Made by a program: the position numbers and the translations under genes. This document shows, in pieces, positions 49,803 through 58,443 of a stretch of DNA of 64,000 nt (its first letter is position 1; each line of letters starts with the position of its first letter). This DNA is from Streptomyces sp. WAC05374 (lineage in GTDB: Bacteria > Actinomycetota > Actinomycetes > Streptomycetales > Streptomycetaceae): NCBI RefSeq assembly GCF_004353505.1, contig NZ_SMNQ01000006.1, forward strand, positions 1 through 64,000. The letters run 5' to 3'. Under the pieces are notes generated by a model that was not told the origin of the DNA, ran no database searches, and saw only the letters and a program-made list of their open reading frames with translations.

Positions 49803-51155
49803 ATGAGGCGGAGGGGCGGCGGCACGGCCGGCCGGGCGGTGTCGGGTGCGTCGGCGGTACTGGCGGTGGTGTGCGCCACGGCGGCACTGCCGGGGCACCA
49901 GGCGTGGGCGGCCGAGGGCGGTGCGGGGTACGTCTTCGCCGAGGGCATCAAGGCGACCCGTGGCGCGGCGACCACGAGCGACGCGCCCCGGCTCGACGCG
50001 GGCTCCATCTACAAGGACGCCATCAAGGGCGGGGCCAAGCTGACCTACCGCGTGGACCTGGACGCGAGGACGAACGCGTACGTCTCCGCCGTCGCCGTGC
50101 CGAAGCCCGGCTCCCAGGTCGGTACGTTCGACAGCCTGAAGGTGTCCCTCCAGGACCGCAACGGGTACGACTGCAGCTCCAACGAGGCCCGCTTCGGCTC
50201 GGCCGAATTCGCCCGCCCGGTCGCCGCCTACGCCCACCGGACGATGAAGCGGGACAGCTCCTCCTGCCAGGAAGCAGGCGCGTACTACGTCGTCATCGAG
50301 CGCGACAGCAAGGCGACGTCCACGCCCGACGCGTGGGATCTGGAGATCCGGCACGAGCTGGAGCCCAGGCTGAAGACCGAGGGCCCGACCGCCGCGCCCG
50401 AGAACTGGCCCAGCGCCTCCCCTCCGGCACCGGCGGGCGCCCCGCGCGAACGGTCCGGCGGCGCCGGGTTCTTCGACGCGACCGGCCTCACGGAGGGCGA
50501 GTGGACGGACCGCATCGAGCCCGGCCAGTCGCGCTTCTACCGCGTGCCGGTGGACTGGGGCCAGCAGATCTTCGCCAGCGCCGACCTCGGCAGCTCCGCC
50601 GGGCGCGGTTTCGTGGGCGGCGCGCTGGACATGACGCTGTTCAACCCGATGCAGGGTGTGGTGACGAGCGCCAACTCGGTCTCGTACGACGGCAAGCAGA
50701 AGTCCGCCGACCTCGAACCGCTGCCACCGGTGAAGTACGAGAACCGTTTCGACTCCGGCTCGCGCTTCGTGAACACGCGGTTCGCGGGCTGGTATTACCT
50801 CCGTGTCAGCCTGAGCCCGGAGGTCGGGGAGGAGTTCGGCAAGAAGCCGTACGGACTGACGCTGCGGATCAACGTGAAGGGCGAGCGGAAGGCGGCCCCG
50901 GCGTACGACGGGCCGGCCGGCATCTTCGCCGTCACGGAGGCGGACCAGGACGCAGCGGCGAACGGCCGGAGCGGCCCGGAGGCGGAGCGGAGCGGCACCA
51001 TGAAGCTGGTCGCCGCGGCCGGTATCGGGGCCGGGACGGTGCTCGTGCTCGGGCTGGTCGTCTGGACGCTGCTGGCGCGGCGGCGGGCGGCCGCGCAGGC
51101 GGGGGGCGCGGTGGAAGCCGCCCCGCCGCAGTACGGGCCGCCCACGGCCTGGTGA
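49803..51155 (+). CDS. Secreted, membrane-anchored protein of unknown function
   Basis: 450 residues. An N-terminal signal (MRRRGGGTAGRAVSGASAVLAV to ALPGHQAWA) is followed by a large extracellular part with two beta-rich repeats of similar layout (YKDAIKGGAKLTYRVDLDARTNAYVSAVAVPKPG and TEGEWTDRIEPGQSRFYRVPVDWGQQIFASADL). A C-terminal helix at about 400-423 (AAAGIGAGTVLVLGLVVWTLLARRR) anchors it. Cysteines are few. It resembles actinobacterial pre-peptidase-type domain proteins but I cannot assign a family. GAGGGG supports the start. Its stop lies in 32-bp tandem repeats shared with the converging kinase gene. Confidence 0.8.
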   Translation: MRRRGGGTAGRAVSGASAVLAVVCATAALPGHQAWAAEGGAGYVFAEGIKATRGAATTSDAPRLDAGSIYKDAIKGGAKLTYRVDLDARTNAYVSAVAVPKPGSQVGTFDSLKVSLQDRNGYDCSSNEARFGSAEFARPVAAYAHRTMKRDSSSCQEAGAYYVVIERDSKATSTPDAWDLEIRHELEPRLKTEGPTAAPENWPSASPPAPAGAPRERSGGAGFFDATGLTEGEWTDRIEPGQSRFYRVPVDWGQQIFASADLGSSAGRGFVGGALDMTLFNPMQGVVTSANSVSYDGKQKSADLEPLPPVKYENRFDSGSRFVNTRFAGWYYLRVSLSPEVGEEFGKKPYGLTLRINVKGERKAAPAYDGPAGIFAVTEADQDAAANGRSGPEAERSGTMKLVAAAGIGAGTVLVLGLVVWTLLARRRAAAQAGGAVEAAPPQYGPPTAW

Positions 51156-51255
51156 GCGCGGAGGCGGACGGGCTCAGATCCGGGTGAGCGCGGAGGTGAA
51201 CGGGCTCAGATCCGGGTGAGCGCGGAGGTGAACGGGCTCAGATCCGGGTGAGCGC
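51152..51255. repeat. 32-bp tandem repeat containing both convergent stop codons
   Basis: Three copies (51152, 51184, 51216; the first differs at two positions) and an 8-bp partial. The unit contains GTGAGCGCGGAGG and GGGCTCAGATCCGG. The secreted protein gene stops in copy 1 and the kinase gene stops in copy 3, whose complement reads ALTRI-stop. Confidence 0.93.
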
Positions 51256-52767
51256 CCAGAACCCGACCGCGAAGCAGATCAGGGCCAGCAGCAGTACCGG
51301 GACCGTCACCTGCGGGGGCGGTCCCGTTCGCTTGCGCGCGGGCGATCCGGTCCGGGCGCTGCGGCCCTGGGCGGGAACCTGCGGGGCGTGGCCGGTGTAT
51401 TGAAGAGTGGAGGCTGATTCGTAGGGCACCGCGGCGGTCGGGGCGTGGGGGAGATCCGGCGCGGCGGCGTGATGGGGGGAGGCCGAGTGCGCGTGGACCG
51501 GAGCGGTGGCGGGCGTGGCGGTGCCCGCGTGTGGCGCGCCGAAGGGGGGCGTGGATGCGGGGGGGCCGGTGAAGTGGGCTGGTGCTGTGGGGGGTTCGGC
51601 GAAGGGGGCCGGGGCTGCCGGGGGCGTGGATGCCGGCTGAGCCGCGTGGGGCGTGACGGCTGGGGCGATGGGTGTGGTGGGGGCGGCGGCCGGTTGCGCG
51701 GTCGCCGGATGGGGCGGTGGCGTCGGCTGGGACGCGGGGGTCTGCGGGCTCGGGTGCTGGGACGCGGAGTGCTGCGGAGGCGGGGCCAGGTGGAAGCTGC
51801 CCGTCTCCGAGGCGGCCGCGGGCCGGCGGTCGTCCGGTACGGGGGGCCGGGCGGCGGACGGGTGCGTGGCGGCCGGTGCCACCCGGACCTCGGGGCCGTC
51901 GGGGCCGAACCCGGGCGGGAGCGGCCCGATCTGGTCGAAGACCTCGACCGGCTCCTCGTCGGCCGCCGGGGCGGGCAGCATCTCGACCGCGGACGTCAGC
52001 GCCTTGCGCGCCCCCGTGGCCGTACGGAAGCGGGCCTCCGGGTCGGGCTGGAGCAGGCCCGCGAGGACCTGCCACAGCGGCTCCGGGATGCCTTGCGGGG
52101 CACCCGGCGTGCCATGGGCCGCGAAGTACTCGATCAGCGCCTGGGAGTCCGGCTTCTGCCCCTGCAGCAGATAGAGCGCGACCAGGCCGACCGCGAACAG
52201 GTCCGCCGGGAAGTCCGGCTCCGCGCCCATCATCTGTTCCGGCGCGAAGTAACCGGGCGTACCCACCACGTAGTTGGTCTCGGTCAGCCGCGGCTCGCCC
52301 TTGCGCATGGAGATGCCGAAGTCGGACAGCCGCAGGTGCGGCCGCCCGGTACCCGTCGCCTCCAGCAGGATGTTGGCCGGCTTGATGTCACGGTGCACGA
52401 CACCCTCCGCGTGCACCGCGGACAGGCCGGAGAGCAACTGGTCGAGCAGGGTGCAGACGAACCGGGGCGGCAGCGGGCCGTAGTCGCCGATGACGTGCGC
52501 CAGCGAACCACCGGTCACCAGGTCCATGGTGAACAGCACCTTGTCGTCGTCCGCCGCCCAACTGGCCGGGGCCAGGACGTGCGGGTGGTCGATCCTCAGC
52601 GCCTGTTCCCGGACGAAGCGCAGCAGCGTGTGCGCGTCGCTCTGCTGCAGCACCTTGGCCGCCACATAGCGGCGCCTGCGGTGGTCCCAGGCGCGCCACA
52701 CGGCGCCGACACCGCCACGTCCGATCGGGTCGATCAGCTCGTACCGACCAGCGAAGACCTCACCCAT
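51238..52767 (-). CDS. Tail-anchored Ser/Thr protein kinase (PknB-type)
   Basis: 509 residues. The kinase domain is intact: glycine loop GRGGVG (16-21), Lys38 in VAAKVL, HRDIKPAN (125-132) and DFG (149-151), and an APE-like YFAPEQM. A 190-residue Pro/Ala/His-rich linker follows, then one C-terminal helix (VPVLLLALICFAVGFWALTRI) ending at the last residue. There is no extracellular sensor domain, so the protein is anchored with its kinase in the cytosol. It differs from PASTA kinases such as PknB. The stop lies in the 32-bp repeats; the HTH gene next to it may be co-transcribed. Confidence 0.9.
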   Translation of the reverse strand: MGEVFAGRYELIDPIGRGGVGAVWRAWDHRRRRYVAAKVLQQSDAHTLLRFVREQALRIDHPHVLAPASWAADDDKVLFTMDLVTGGSLAHVIGDYGPLPPRFVCTLLDQLLSGLSAVHAEGVVHRDIKPANILLEATGTGRPHLRLSDFGISMRKGEPRLTETNYVVGTPGYFAPEQMMGAEPDFPADLFAVGLVALYLLQGQKPDSQALIEYFAAHGTPGAPQGIPEPLWQVLAGLLQPDPEARFRTATGARKALTSAVEMLPAPAADEEPVEVFDQIGPLPPGFGPDGPEVRVAPAATHPSAARPPVPDDRRPAAASETGSFHLAPPPQHSASQHPSPQTPASQPTPPPHPATAQPAAAPTTPIAPAVTPHAAQPASTPPAAPAPFAEPPTAPAHFTGPPASTPPFGAPHAGTATPATAPVHAHSASPHHAAAPDLPHAPTAAVPYESASTLQYTGHAPQVPAQGRSARTGSPARKRTGPPPQVTVPVLLLALICFAVGFWALTRI

Positions 52768-52863
52768 TGCGCTGCGCCCGCTCCCAGCTCCCTGTTCGGC
52801 GTCCTGCCTGGATCGCCGTCGTTGCCCCGACCGGCCGGCGTTGCCCCGACCGGCCCGCTTCGG

Positions 52864-53412
52864 TCAGCTCTGGTGCGACTCGTAGTGCGCGACCGCGTCC
52901 GCGGTCCGCCCGGCGCCGTACACCCGGAGGAACTCTGCCAGTTCGGGGTGGGTGGGGGCGAGGGAGTCGGCCGCGTCGATGATGTCACCGGCCGCCGCGA
53001 CCGAGCGCAGCAGCGACTGGATCTCGCGCACCACGCGGCGAACGGTCGGCGCACCGGAGCTGGCCGTCGTCTGGCTGGTACCGGTGAGGACCGAGCCGCC
53101 CTGGGACTTCTTGATCTCGTCCATCCGGTCGGTGGCCTCGACCGCGCTGACGCTGCCGTCGGCGACCTGCCCGGCCAGCTCCTGGAGGGCCTGGACGCGC
53201 TGGACCACGGCCGGGTTGCCGATCTTGGCGCGCTGGCCGCTCATGAGCTGGGACAGCATCGGAGCAGACAGCCCGAGCACCGCGGCGAGACGGGCCTGGT
53301 TCAGACCCAGATCGTCGATGAGCCTACGGAAGAGCGCCCCCAACGGCTCCCCGTACCAACTGCGCTGAAGCTCTCTGGCTCTCGCGGTGGCTTCCTGCTG
53401 TGCTGCGTCCAT
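52864..53412 (-). CDS. HTH DNA-binding protein (XRE-like)
   Basis: 182 residues. A helix-turn-helix near 35-60 reads LNQARLAAVLGLSAPMLSQLMSGQRAKI, the XRE/Cro type. A helical region follows (VQRVQALQELAGQV, VRRVVREIQSLLRSVAAAGDIIDAAD). No sensor domain is recognised. GGGGAGA precedes the ATG at 53412. It is 96 bp upstream of the tail-anchored kinase on the same strand, so phosphorylation by that kinase is a plausible but unproven link. Close to tRNA-Ala. Confidence 0.85.
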   Translation of the reverse strand: MDAAQQEATARARELQRSWYGEPLGALFRRLIDDLGLNQARLAAVLGLSAPMLSQLMSGQRAKIGNPAVVQRVQALQELAGQVADGSVSAVEATDRMDEIKKSQGGSVLTGTSQTTASSGAPTVRRVVREIQSLLRSVAAAGDIIDAADSLAPTHPELAEFLRVYGAGRTADAVAHYESHQS

Positions 53413-53563
53413 TGCGTCTCCCCATCGCTTCGGTTCGCTGCTGCGAACCCCGTCCAGCATCTTACGGAGAGTGGTCGCCGACCGGGAGTCCCAAACCTTT
53501 TGCGAGACACCCCCGGGCACCCGGTACTCTGGTCTGCGGCACGCGCCGTTCGGCGGCCGTCCC

Positions 53564-53636
53564 GGGGCCTTAGCTCAGTTGGTAGAGCGCTGTCTTTGCA
53601 TGGCAGATGTCAGGGGTTCGACTCCCCTAGGCTCCA
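53564..53636 (+). tRNA. tRNA-Ala (TGC)
   Basis: 73 nt. Acceptor GGGGCCT/AGGCTCC with one G-T pair, anticodon loop TTTGCAT with TGC, and T-loop GGTTCGACTCC. CCA is not encoded. Confidence 0.97.
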
Positions 53637-53644
53637 CCCCTCGG

Positions 53645-53679
53645 ATGCCCCCTGACCTGTATGAACGGTCAGGGGGCAT
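53645..53679 (+). terminator. Terminator after tRNA-Ala
   Basis: ATGCCCCCTGACC stem pairing with GGTCAGGGGGCAT, 9-nt loop, followed by TTCTCG. Confidence 0.75.
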
Positions 53680-53846
53680 TTCTCGTGCGCGGTGCCGCGC
53701 CGCCCGTACCGCAGGCGGTGTCCGCCATCGCGGTGCACTCGCGCACGGACAGCGCAATAGCCGGGCCCCCGGCTTTCCGGGCCCTCGTGAGTGACGGACG
53801 CTGACCGGAGTCCGGGCACACCCGAGGACCGGAAGGGACCCCCTGG

Positions 53847-55382
53847 ATGGTGGTCAGGCGAAGAACCCGTACCAGAACACTCCTCCTCTCCGCGGGAGCC
53901 CTGCTCCTGCTGGCCCACGCGGGCGGCCTGCCGGTGGCCTCCCGGCCTCCGCAGGCGGCCGCCGACGGAGTGGGCAAGGGGGCACTCGTCCTGACCGTCA
54001 CCGTCAACAAGAAGACCTCGCGGCAGGCGGAGCGCGTCGGCATCCGGGTGGGCCAACCGGTCATCAAGCGGTACCGGCTGACCAACCGCTCGGGCGCCGA
54101 CCTGCACCGTGTCACGGTCACCGACCCCTCGGTACCGCGGAACGCGCTGCGCTGCCCGCGCGGGCAGGGGTTCTGGATGCGGGGGATGAGCACCGTCACC
54201 TGCACGGCACGCTTCAGCGCCGCACCGGGGCGGCACACGGCCACCGTTCGCGCCAGGGGCGAGATTCCCTCGCTGGGCATGCGCCCCACCGCCTCCGTCA
54301 CGGCCGGGTACCAGGGCGTGGCCGGCGCACTCGGGCTCGCCGTCACCGTCGGGGACGCCGTGGCACCCCGCGCCGTCGTCCGATACACCATCACCAACCC
54401 GGGCAACCGCACCGTTCATGGCGCACGGCTCGTCGATCCGGGCCTGGGACGGCCCCCCGTCGACTGCGCGGGCCACCCGGGGCCGCCACAGGCCCTGGGG
54501 CCGGGCGCCGTCGCGGTGTGCGTCGCCCGGTTGAACGGCCTGCGGCCCGGTAGGTACCGGAGCACGCCCGAAGTGCGAGGCAATGACCGCCTGTTCACCC
54601 TGGGCCCGTCGTGCGGACGGCTCGTCCCGCCACCGGTGCTGGTGGCGCGGGCGGCGGCGCCGTTCGTGGTACGGCCGCGCCCGGCACCGCCGCCTCCGCC
54701 GCCGAGAGCGGTGCCTCCGCCGGGTGTTGCCGCCGGTGGGGCGGGCGGGGGCGCCGCTGGTGGCGGAGCGGCGGGTGGTGGCGCTGGTGGTGCTGGTGGC
54801 GGGGCCGGTGGTGCCGGTGGGGTCGGTGGTGGTGCCGGTGGGGCTGCTGCCGGCGGTGGCGCTGCGGCGGGAGCTGCCGGGGCGGGTGGTGGTGCCGGCG
54901 GGGCCGCCGGTGCCGCTGCCGGTACGCCGGCCGGTGCGGCCGCCGGTGCCGCTGCCGCCGGTCTCCTGGCCGCCGCACCTGGTGCCCTCGGCGCCCCCGC
55001 CGCTGCCGCCGGGGCGGGCGCCGCCGCCGGGGCGGGCGCCGGGCTCGCCGTACCGCCCGGAGGGGCGGCCCCCGGTGGCCTCGCCCCGGTCCCCGGTCTG
55101 GTGCCCGGCACGGGCACGGTCCCAGGAGCGGCCGCCGGAACGGCCGCCGGTACGGGTACCGGCACCGGCACCGCCACGGGCGCGTCGTCGGGTGTGGGGG
55201 CGCGGCCCCCGGCCGGACGGCGCGATCGTTCCCGTACCGCCGACACCCCCGACGGCCGGCACCTCACCGCGCGGGCGAAGTCGGCGTACCGACGGGACGA
55301 CTCCACCAGCCCGGTCGTGTTCCTCCTGCTACTGCTCCTGCCGGCCGCCGCACTGGTCGTTCTGGCGAGCCGTCGGCTGTGA
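53847..55382 (+). CDS. Secreted Gly/Ala-rich protein with C-terminal membrane anchor
   Basis: 511 residues. A signal peptide (RTLLLSAGALLLLAHAGGLPVAS) is followed by two domains that resemble the DUF11/DUF7507 Ig-like repeats found in surface proteins (VGQPVIKRYRLTNRSGADLHRVTVTDP and VAPRAVVRYTITNPGNRTVHGARLVDPGL). A Pro-rich stretch and about 190 residues of Gly/Ala low complexity come next, then a TM helix (VVFLLLLLLPAAALVVLASRRL). A GGAAGGGA site precedes the ATG. The anchor plus basic tip fits a cell-surface protein. Its stop lies in a 14-bp tandem repeat. Confidence 0.75.
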   Translation: MVVRRRTRTRTLLLSAGALLLLAHAGGLPVASRPPQAAADGVGKGALVLTVTVNKKTSRQAERVGIRVGQPVIKRYRLTNRSGADLHRVTVTDPSVPRNALRCPRGQGFWMRGMSTVTCTARFSAAPGRHTATVRARGEIPSLGMRPTASVTAGYQGVAGALGLAVTVGDAVAPRAVVRYTITNPGNRTVHGARLVDPGLGRPPVDCAGHPGPPQALGPGAVAVCVARLNGLRPGRYRSTPEVRGNDRLFTLGPSCGRLVPPPVLVARAAAPFVVRPRPAPPPPPPRAVPPPGVAAGGAGGGAAGGGAAGGGAGGAGGGAGGAGGVGGGAGGAAAGGGAAAGAAGAGGGAGGAAGAAAGTPAGAAAGAAAAGLLAAAPGALGAPAAAAGAGAAAGAGAGLAVPPGGAAPGGLAPVPGLVPGTGTVPGAAAGTAAGTGTGTGTATGASSGVGARPPAGRRDRSRTADTPDGRHLTARAKSAYRRDDSTSPVVFLLLLLLPAAALVVLASRRL

Positions 55383-55422
55383 CCCGAGTGACCCGACCCG
55401 AGTGACCCGACCCGAGTGACCC
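55381..55422. repeat. Three exact 14-bp tandem repeats between two genes
   Basis: GACCCGAGTGACCC occurs at 55381, 55395 and 55409. The first copy shares 2 nt with the stop codon of the Gly/Ala-rich protein gene. It ends just before the GAGAGGAGG ribosome-binding site of the next gene. Confidence 0.95.
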
Positions 55423-55438
55423 GAGAGGAGGACAGGCC

Positions 55439-56206
55439 ATGGAGCACGTGATCGCGACGCTGGCCTTCGGGCTGCTCGCCGCACTGGTCGCGGCCGGCGC
55501 GGTGGTCGGCTGGCGTCACTTCCACCCCGCCGAGGCGGACGACGAGGAGGGTGGTGAGGAAGTCGCCGAGTACATGTCGATGATGATCGCCCTGCTGTAC
55601 GCGCTGCTCCTCGGCCTCGCCCTGGTCTCCGTCTGGGAGCTGCGGAGCGACGCCGAGAGCCACACGTCCACGGAGGCGGGCGCGCTGCACCAGATGACCG
55701 TCCTCGCCGAGGGCCTGCCGACGCCCCAGAAGAAGCGGATCGCCTCGGTGGCCGAGCGCTACGCCGTCCACGTGGTCCAGGGCGAATGGCCGAAGCTCAA
55801 GGAACGCGGGCAACTGCCCGAACCCGGCTGGGACCTGGTACGGCAACTGCGCGCGGTGGCGGCCGCCCCGACCGACGCGACGCCGTCCCAGGAGGTGACG
55901 GCCCTGGAGCTGCTCGGGCAGCTCAGCGCGCTCGACGACGCACGACGGGGCCGTGAGGCGGTCTCCCAGGAAACCCTGTCGCCGGTCCTGTGGGCCGGGA
56001 TCTTCGTCGGGGCGGTCCTCTCGGTCGGCATGCTGTTCTTCTTCGGCATCGGGCGCAGCCCGGGCCAGTTGATGATGGCCATGGGCATGGTCGTGCTGAC
56101 CGTGTTCCTCGGGCTCCTCATCCACCACCTCTCCACGCCCTTCGGCGAAGTCATGGGCGTCACCCCGGACCCGTTCACGCGCTACTTCCCCGCAGCTTCC
56201 GCCTAG
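55439..56206 (+). CDS. DUF4239 (bestrophin-like) membrane protein
   Basis: 255 residues with an N-terminal helix, a helix at about 47-65 (MMIALLYALLLGLALVSVW), a soluble helical middle and two C-terminal helices (VLWAGIFVGAVLSVGMLFFFGIG and MMAMGMVVLTVFLGLLIHHL). The DUF4239 family is described as bestrophin-like and of unknown function. GAGAGGAGG gives a strong start. Ends 138 bp before the next gene. Confidence 0.8.
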   Translation: MEHVIATLAFGLLAALVAAGAVVGWRHFHPAEADDEEGGEEVAEYMSMMIALLYALLLGLALVSVWELRSDAESHTSTEAGALHQMTVLAEGLPTPQKKRIASVAERYAVHVVQGEWPKLKERGQLPEPGWDLVRQLRAVAAAPTDATPSQEVTALELLGQLSALDDARRGREAVSQETLSPVLWAGIFVGAVLSVGMLFFFGIGRSPGQLMMAMGMVVLTVFLGLLIHHLSTPFGEVMGVTPDPFTRYFPAASA

Positions 56207-56344
56207 GTCCGCAAGCCGGAGTGGGCCGGACGGGTGGTGTTCATCAGAAGATCTGCGCAGCGGCGGCGTCGGTCCTGGGCATCCCGAGATGCGTACACAT
56301 CATGAGAAAGGTATGTAGATCGCCCAACCCGAAAGCGAGGGGCC

Positions 56345-56836
56345 ATGGCCGCCGTCAATGTCACGCGCAGCGCCACGCACGACGCCGCGCACTTCTGGAC
56401 CGCCTTCTTCTCTCTCCTGTCCGCGATCCTCACCGCGCTCGGCCTGAAGCGCACGCCGAGCGCCGCCGTTCCGGTGTACGCCGCCGATGCCGCGGCCGCC
56501 ACCACCGCCGCGAGCGCCACCACGGCCGCGCCCGCCTCCACCGTCGAGGCCGCGCCGGCCAGGGGCGCCGTACCCGAACCCAGCCGGTTCGTACCGGCAT
56601 GGGTACCCGGGTTCCACGTACGGTCCCTGCCGCCCACCATCAAGCAGCGCATCCGCGCGGAAGCGCATGGAACGTCGCCTTCCGTACGCCACCTGCCGAC
56701 TCAGGCGGGCCGCTCCCCCAGGACCGCCCAGCCCGCCCAGTCCGTCCGGCCCACGCAGCCTGCCGCGGACACGCGGAAGGACCTGGCCGACGTCACCGAC
56801 CAGGTCCAGCACACCGACCTCGCGCTTGCCGCATGA
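56345..56836 (+). CDS. Hypothetical Streptomyces protein, Ala/Thr-rich
   Basis: 163 residues with a GCGAGGGG site before the ATG. An N-terminal hydrophobic segment (HFWTAFFSLLSAILTALGL) could be a membrane anchor or amphipathic helix. A conserved-looking middle (GAVPEPSRFVPAWVPGFHVRSLPPTIKQRIRAEAHG) lies between low-complexity parts. No family recognised with confidence. Codon pattern and ribosome-binding site support a real gene. Confidence 0.65.
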   Translation: MAAVNVTRSATHDAAHFWTAFFSLLSAILTALGLKRTPSAAVPVYAADAAAATTAASATTAAPASTVEAAPARGAVPEPSRFVPAWVPGFHVRSLPPTIKQRIRAEAHGTSPSVRHLPTQAGRSPRTAQPAQSVRPTQPAADTRKDLADVTDQVQHTDLALAA

Positions 56837-57483
56837 CGTCCGTCGCACGGCCCGCCGACGACGCCACCGCAGCCTCTACGGCCGTCCAGCGGCAAGGACC
56901 CACGGAGGCACCGTGACGACGCTCCGAGCGAGCGACCGCACCACCCGGGCGACGACAACCGCCCGACCGAGCGACCGCGACGCACTGTCACCGGCCACAC
57001 CGGTGGCCAGGAACGCGACCGCGACGCACCGTCCAGGCGACGAGACCGGCGCCCACAGGCCTACGGCCCGGGCAACGCCACCCGGCGCCCGCAAGACCTA
57101 CCGCCCACAAGACCTACCGCCCAGGCGATCCACCGCCCAGGCGGCGACGCACCGCCCCAGCGGCAACGGCCGCCCGGCGACATGGGTGACATGACCGCCC
57201 CCTAGCGACCTGCCCGACCGACCCGACCGACCTGAGCGACCTGACCGACCTTGCCTACCGAGCGGCCTGAGTCCTGAGCGGCATGACCGCCCCGAGCGAC
57301 CTGACCGACCCGAACGGCATGACCGCCCCGAGCGACCTGACCGACCCGAACGGCATCACCGCCCCGACCGATCTGACCGACCCGAACGGCATCACCGCCC
57401 CGAGCGACCTGACCGACCCGAACGGCATGACCGCCCCGAGCGGCATGAGAGAGACGTGAGCGACGTGAGCGACAGGAACGCCG
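56837..57483. repeat. Gene-free, repeat-rich interval with 36-bp tandem repeats
   Basis: About 650 bp without a credible gene. From 57210 it is built of CGACCTGACCGACC-type short units, and at 57280, 57316, 57352, 57388 and 57424 it has a 36-bp tandem repeat beginning GGCATGACCGCCCCGAGCGA (four full copies and part of a fifth). On the minus strand this could be read as 12-residue repeats, but no ribosome-binding site supports it. Confidence 0.85.
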
Positions 57484-58200
57484 CTATCGACGCTCGTCGT
57501 CCGTGCCCGCGTCGGCGTCGGCTTCGGCCTCCGCCTGCTTGGCCTCCACCTCGGGGTCGAGCGAAGCCGGGCCCGTACCGTCGACGGACGTCAGCGGAGT
57601 GCGCTCGGAGACCTCGGTGGCAGCCGGGGGCTCGACCAGCCAGTCCGGGTTCGCCTGCTTGTCCCACCACTTCCAGGCGCAGAAGGCGGCGCCGGCCAGA
57701 GCGCCGAAGATGACGAGCTTCTTGCTGAGGCGTCCCGCCCTGGCCCGACGCTCGTGCTTCCTCACGATCTTCTGAATGTCCTTCGCCGTCACCTGACCGC
57801 GCACCGCGGCCACGGCGGCGACAGAGCGGGCCATCGCCTGCTCACGTACGGGCTGAGTGGCGGCCATCGCCTGCTCCACCCGCGGCTTGGTGTAGTCCGC
57901 TGCCTGCCGTGCGGCCCGACGGGTCCGGACCGCGGCACGATGCGCGGCCTCGTCGACCTTCGGGGGCACATGCGGCGCGACACGCGCGCCGTACTGGACG
58001 CGCGCCTGTGCACGGGCCTGCTGCGCGGCCTTCGAGACCTTGGGCGCGACCCTGACACGCGCCTCGTGCGCGTAATGCTGCGCGTAGTGCGCGGCTGTGT
58101 CCCTCGCCGTCTCGGCGTAGGGCGCCACCACTTCCGCTGCGTGCCGCACGCTGTCCTTTGCCGAGCTGGTCGCGGCGCGCACGCTGTCCTTGCGGGTCAC
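57484..58200 (-). CDS. DUF5324-type helical membrane protein
   Basis: 238 residues from a GTG at 58200 with an excellent GGAGGAGGA site. Most of the protein is Ala/Arg-rich helix of amphipathic character (VTRKDSVRAATSSAKDSVRHAAEVVAPYAETARDTAAHYAQHYAHEARVRVAPKV). One short membrane helix (KLVIFGALAGAAFCAWKWW, about 165-185) is followed by an acidic tail. I believe it is the Streptomyces DUF5324 family; the function is unknown. It diverges from ppiA. Confidence 0.8.
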   Translation of the reverse strand: MTRKDSVRAATSSAKDSVRHAAEVVAPYAETARDTAAHYAQHYAHEARVRVAPKVSKAAQQARAQARVQYGARVAPHVPPKVDEAAHRAAVRTRRAARQAADYTKPRVEQAMAATQPVREQAMARSVAAVAAVRGQVTAKDIQKIVRKHERRARAGRLSKKLVIFGALAGAAFCAWKWWDKQANPDWLVEPPAATEVSERTPLTSVDGTGPASLDPEVEAKQAEAEADADAGTDDERR

Positions 58201-58443
58201 GGGATCCTCCTCCTCGGTGGCGGGGTCGGTATTCGCCTTTCCGTCCTGTTTGAAATCATGCCTGTCGGTGTCCTGGTCGGCATGCGGGACGGGGGCATCC
58301 GGGGCAATGCAGTGCAACCCCGACGGTGCCACGGTTCGCCCCGTCGCGCGGCGCTTCGGCAAGGACGGGCCCACCTTTCTTCGTGAACGGCCCTTCCGTG
58401 CGAGGATCGGTAGACGTCAGAGCAGACTTACGGAAGGCACACC

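Noticed and set aside
48906..53636. Integrated element at tRNA-Ile or tRNA-Ala
   Set aside because: No integrase, no direct repeat of the tRNA 3' ends downstream, and both tRNAs are in their usual core positions.
57255..57446. Minus-strand 63-codon repetitive frame
   Set aside because: Produced by the 36-bp repeat being a multiple of three; no ribosome-binding site or flanking domain.
57280..57460. CRISPR array
   Set aside because: The copies are contiguous without spacers and there are no cas genes nearby.
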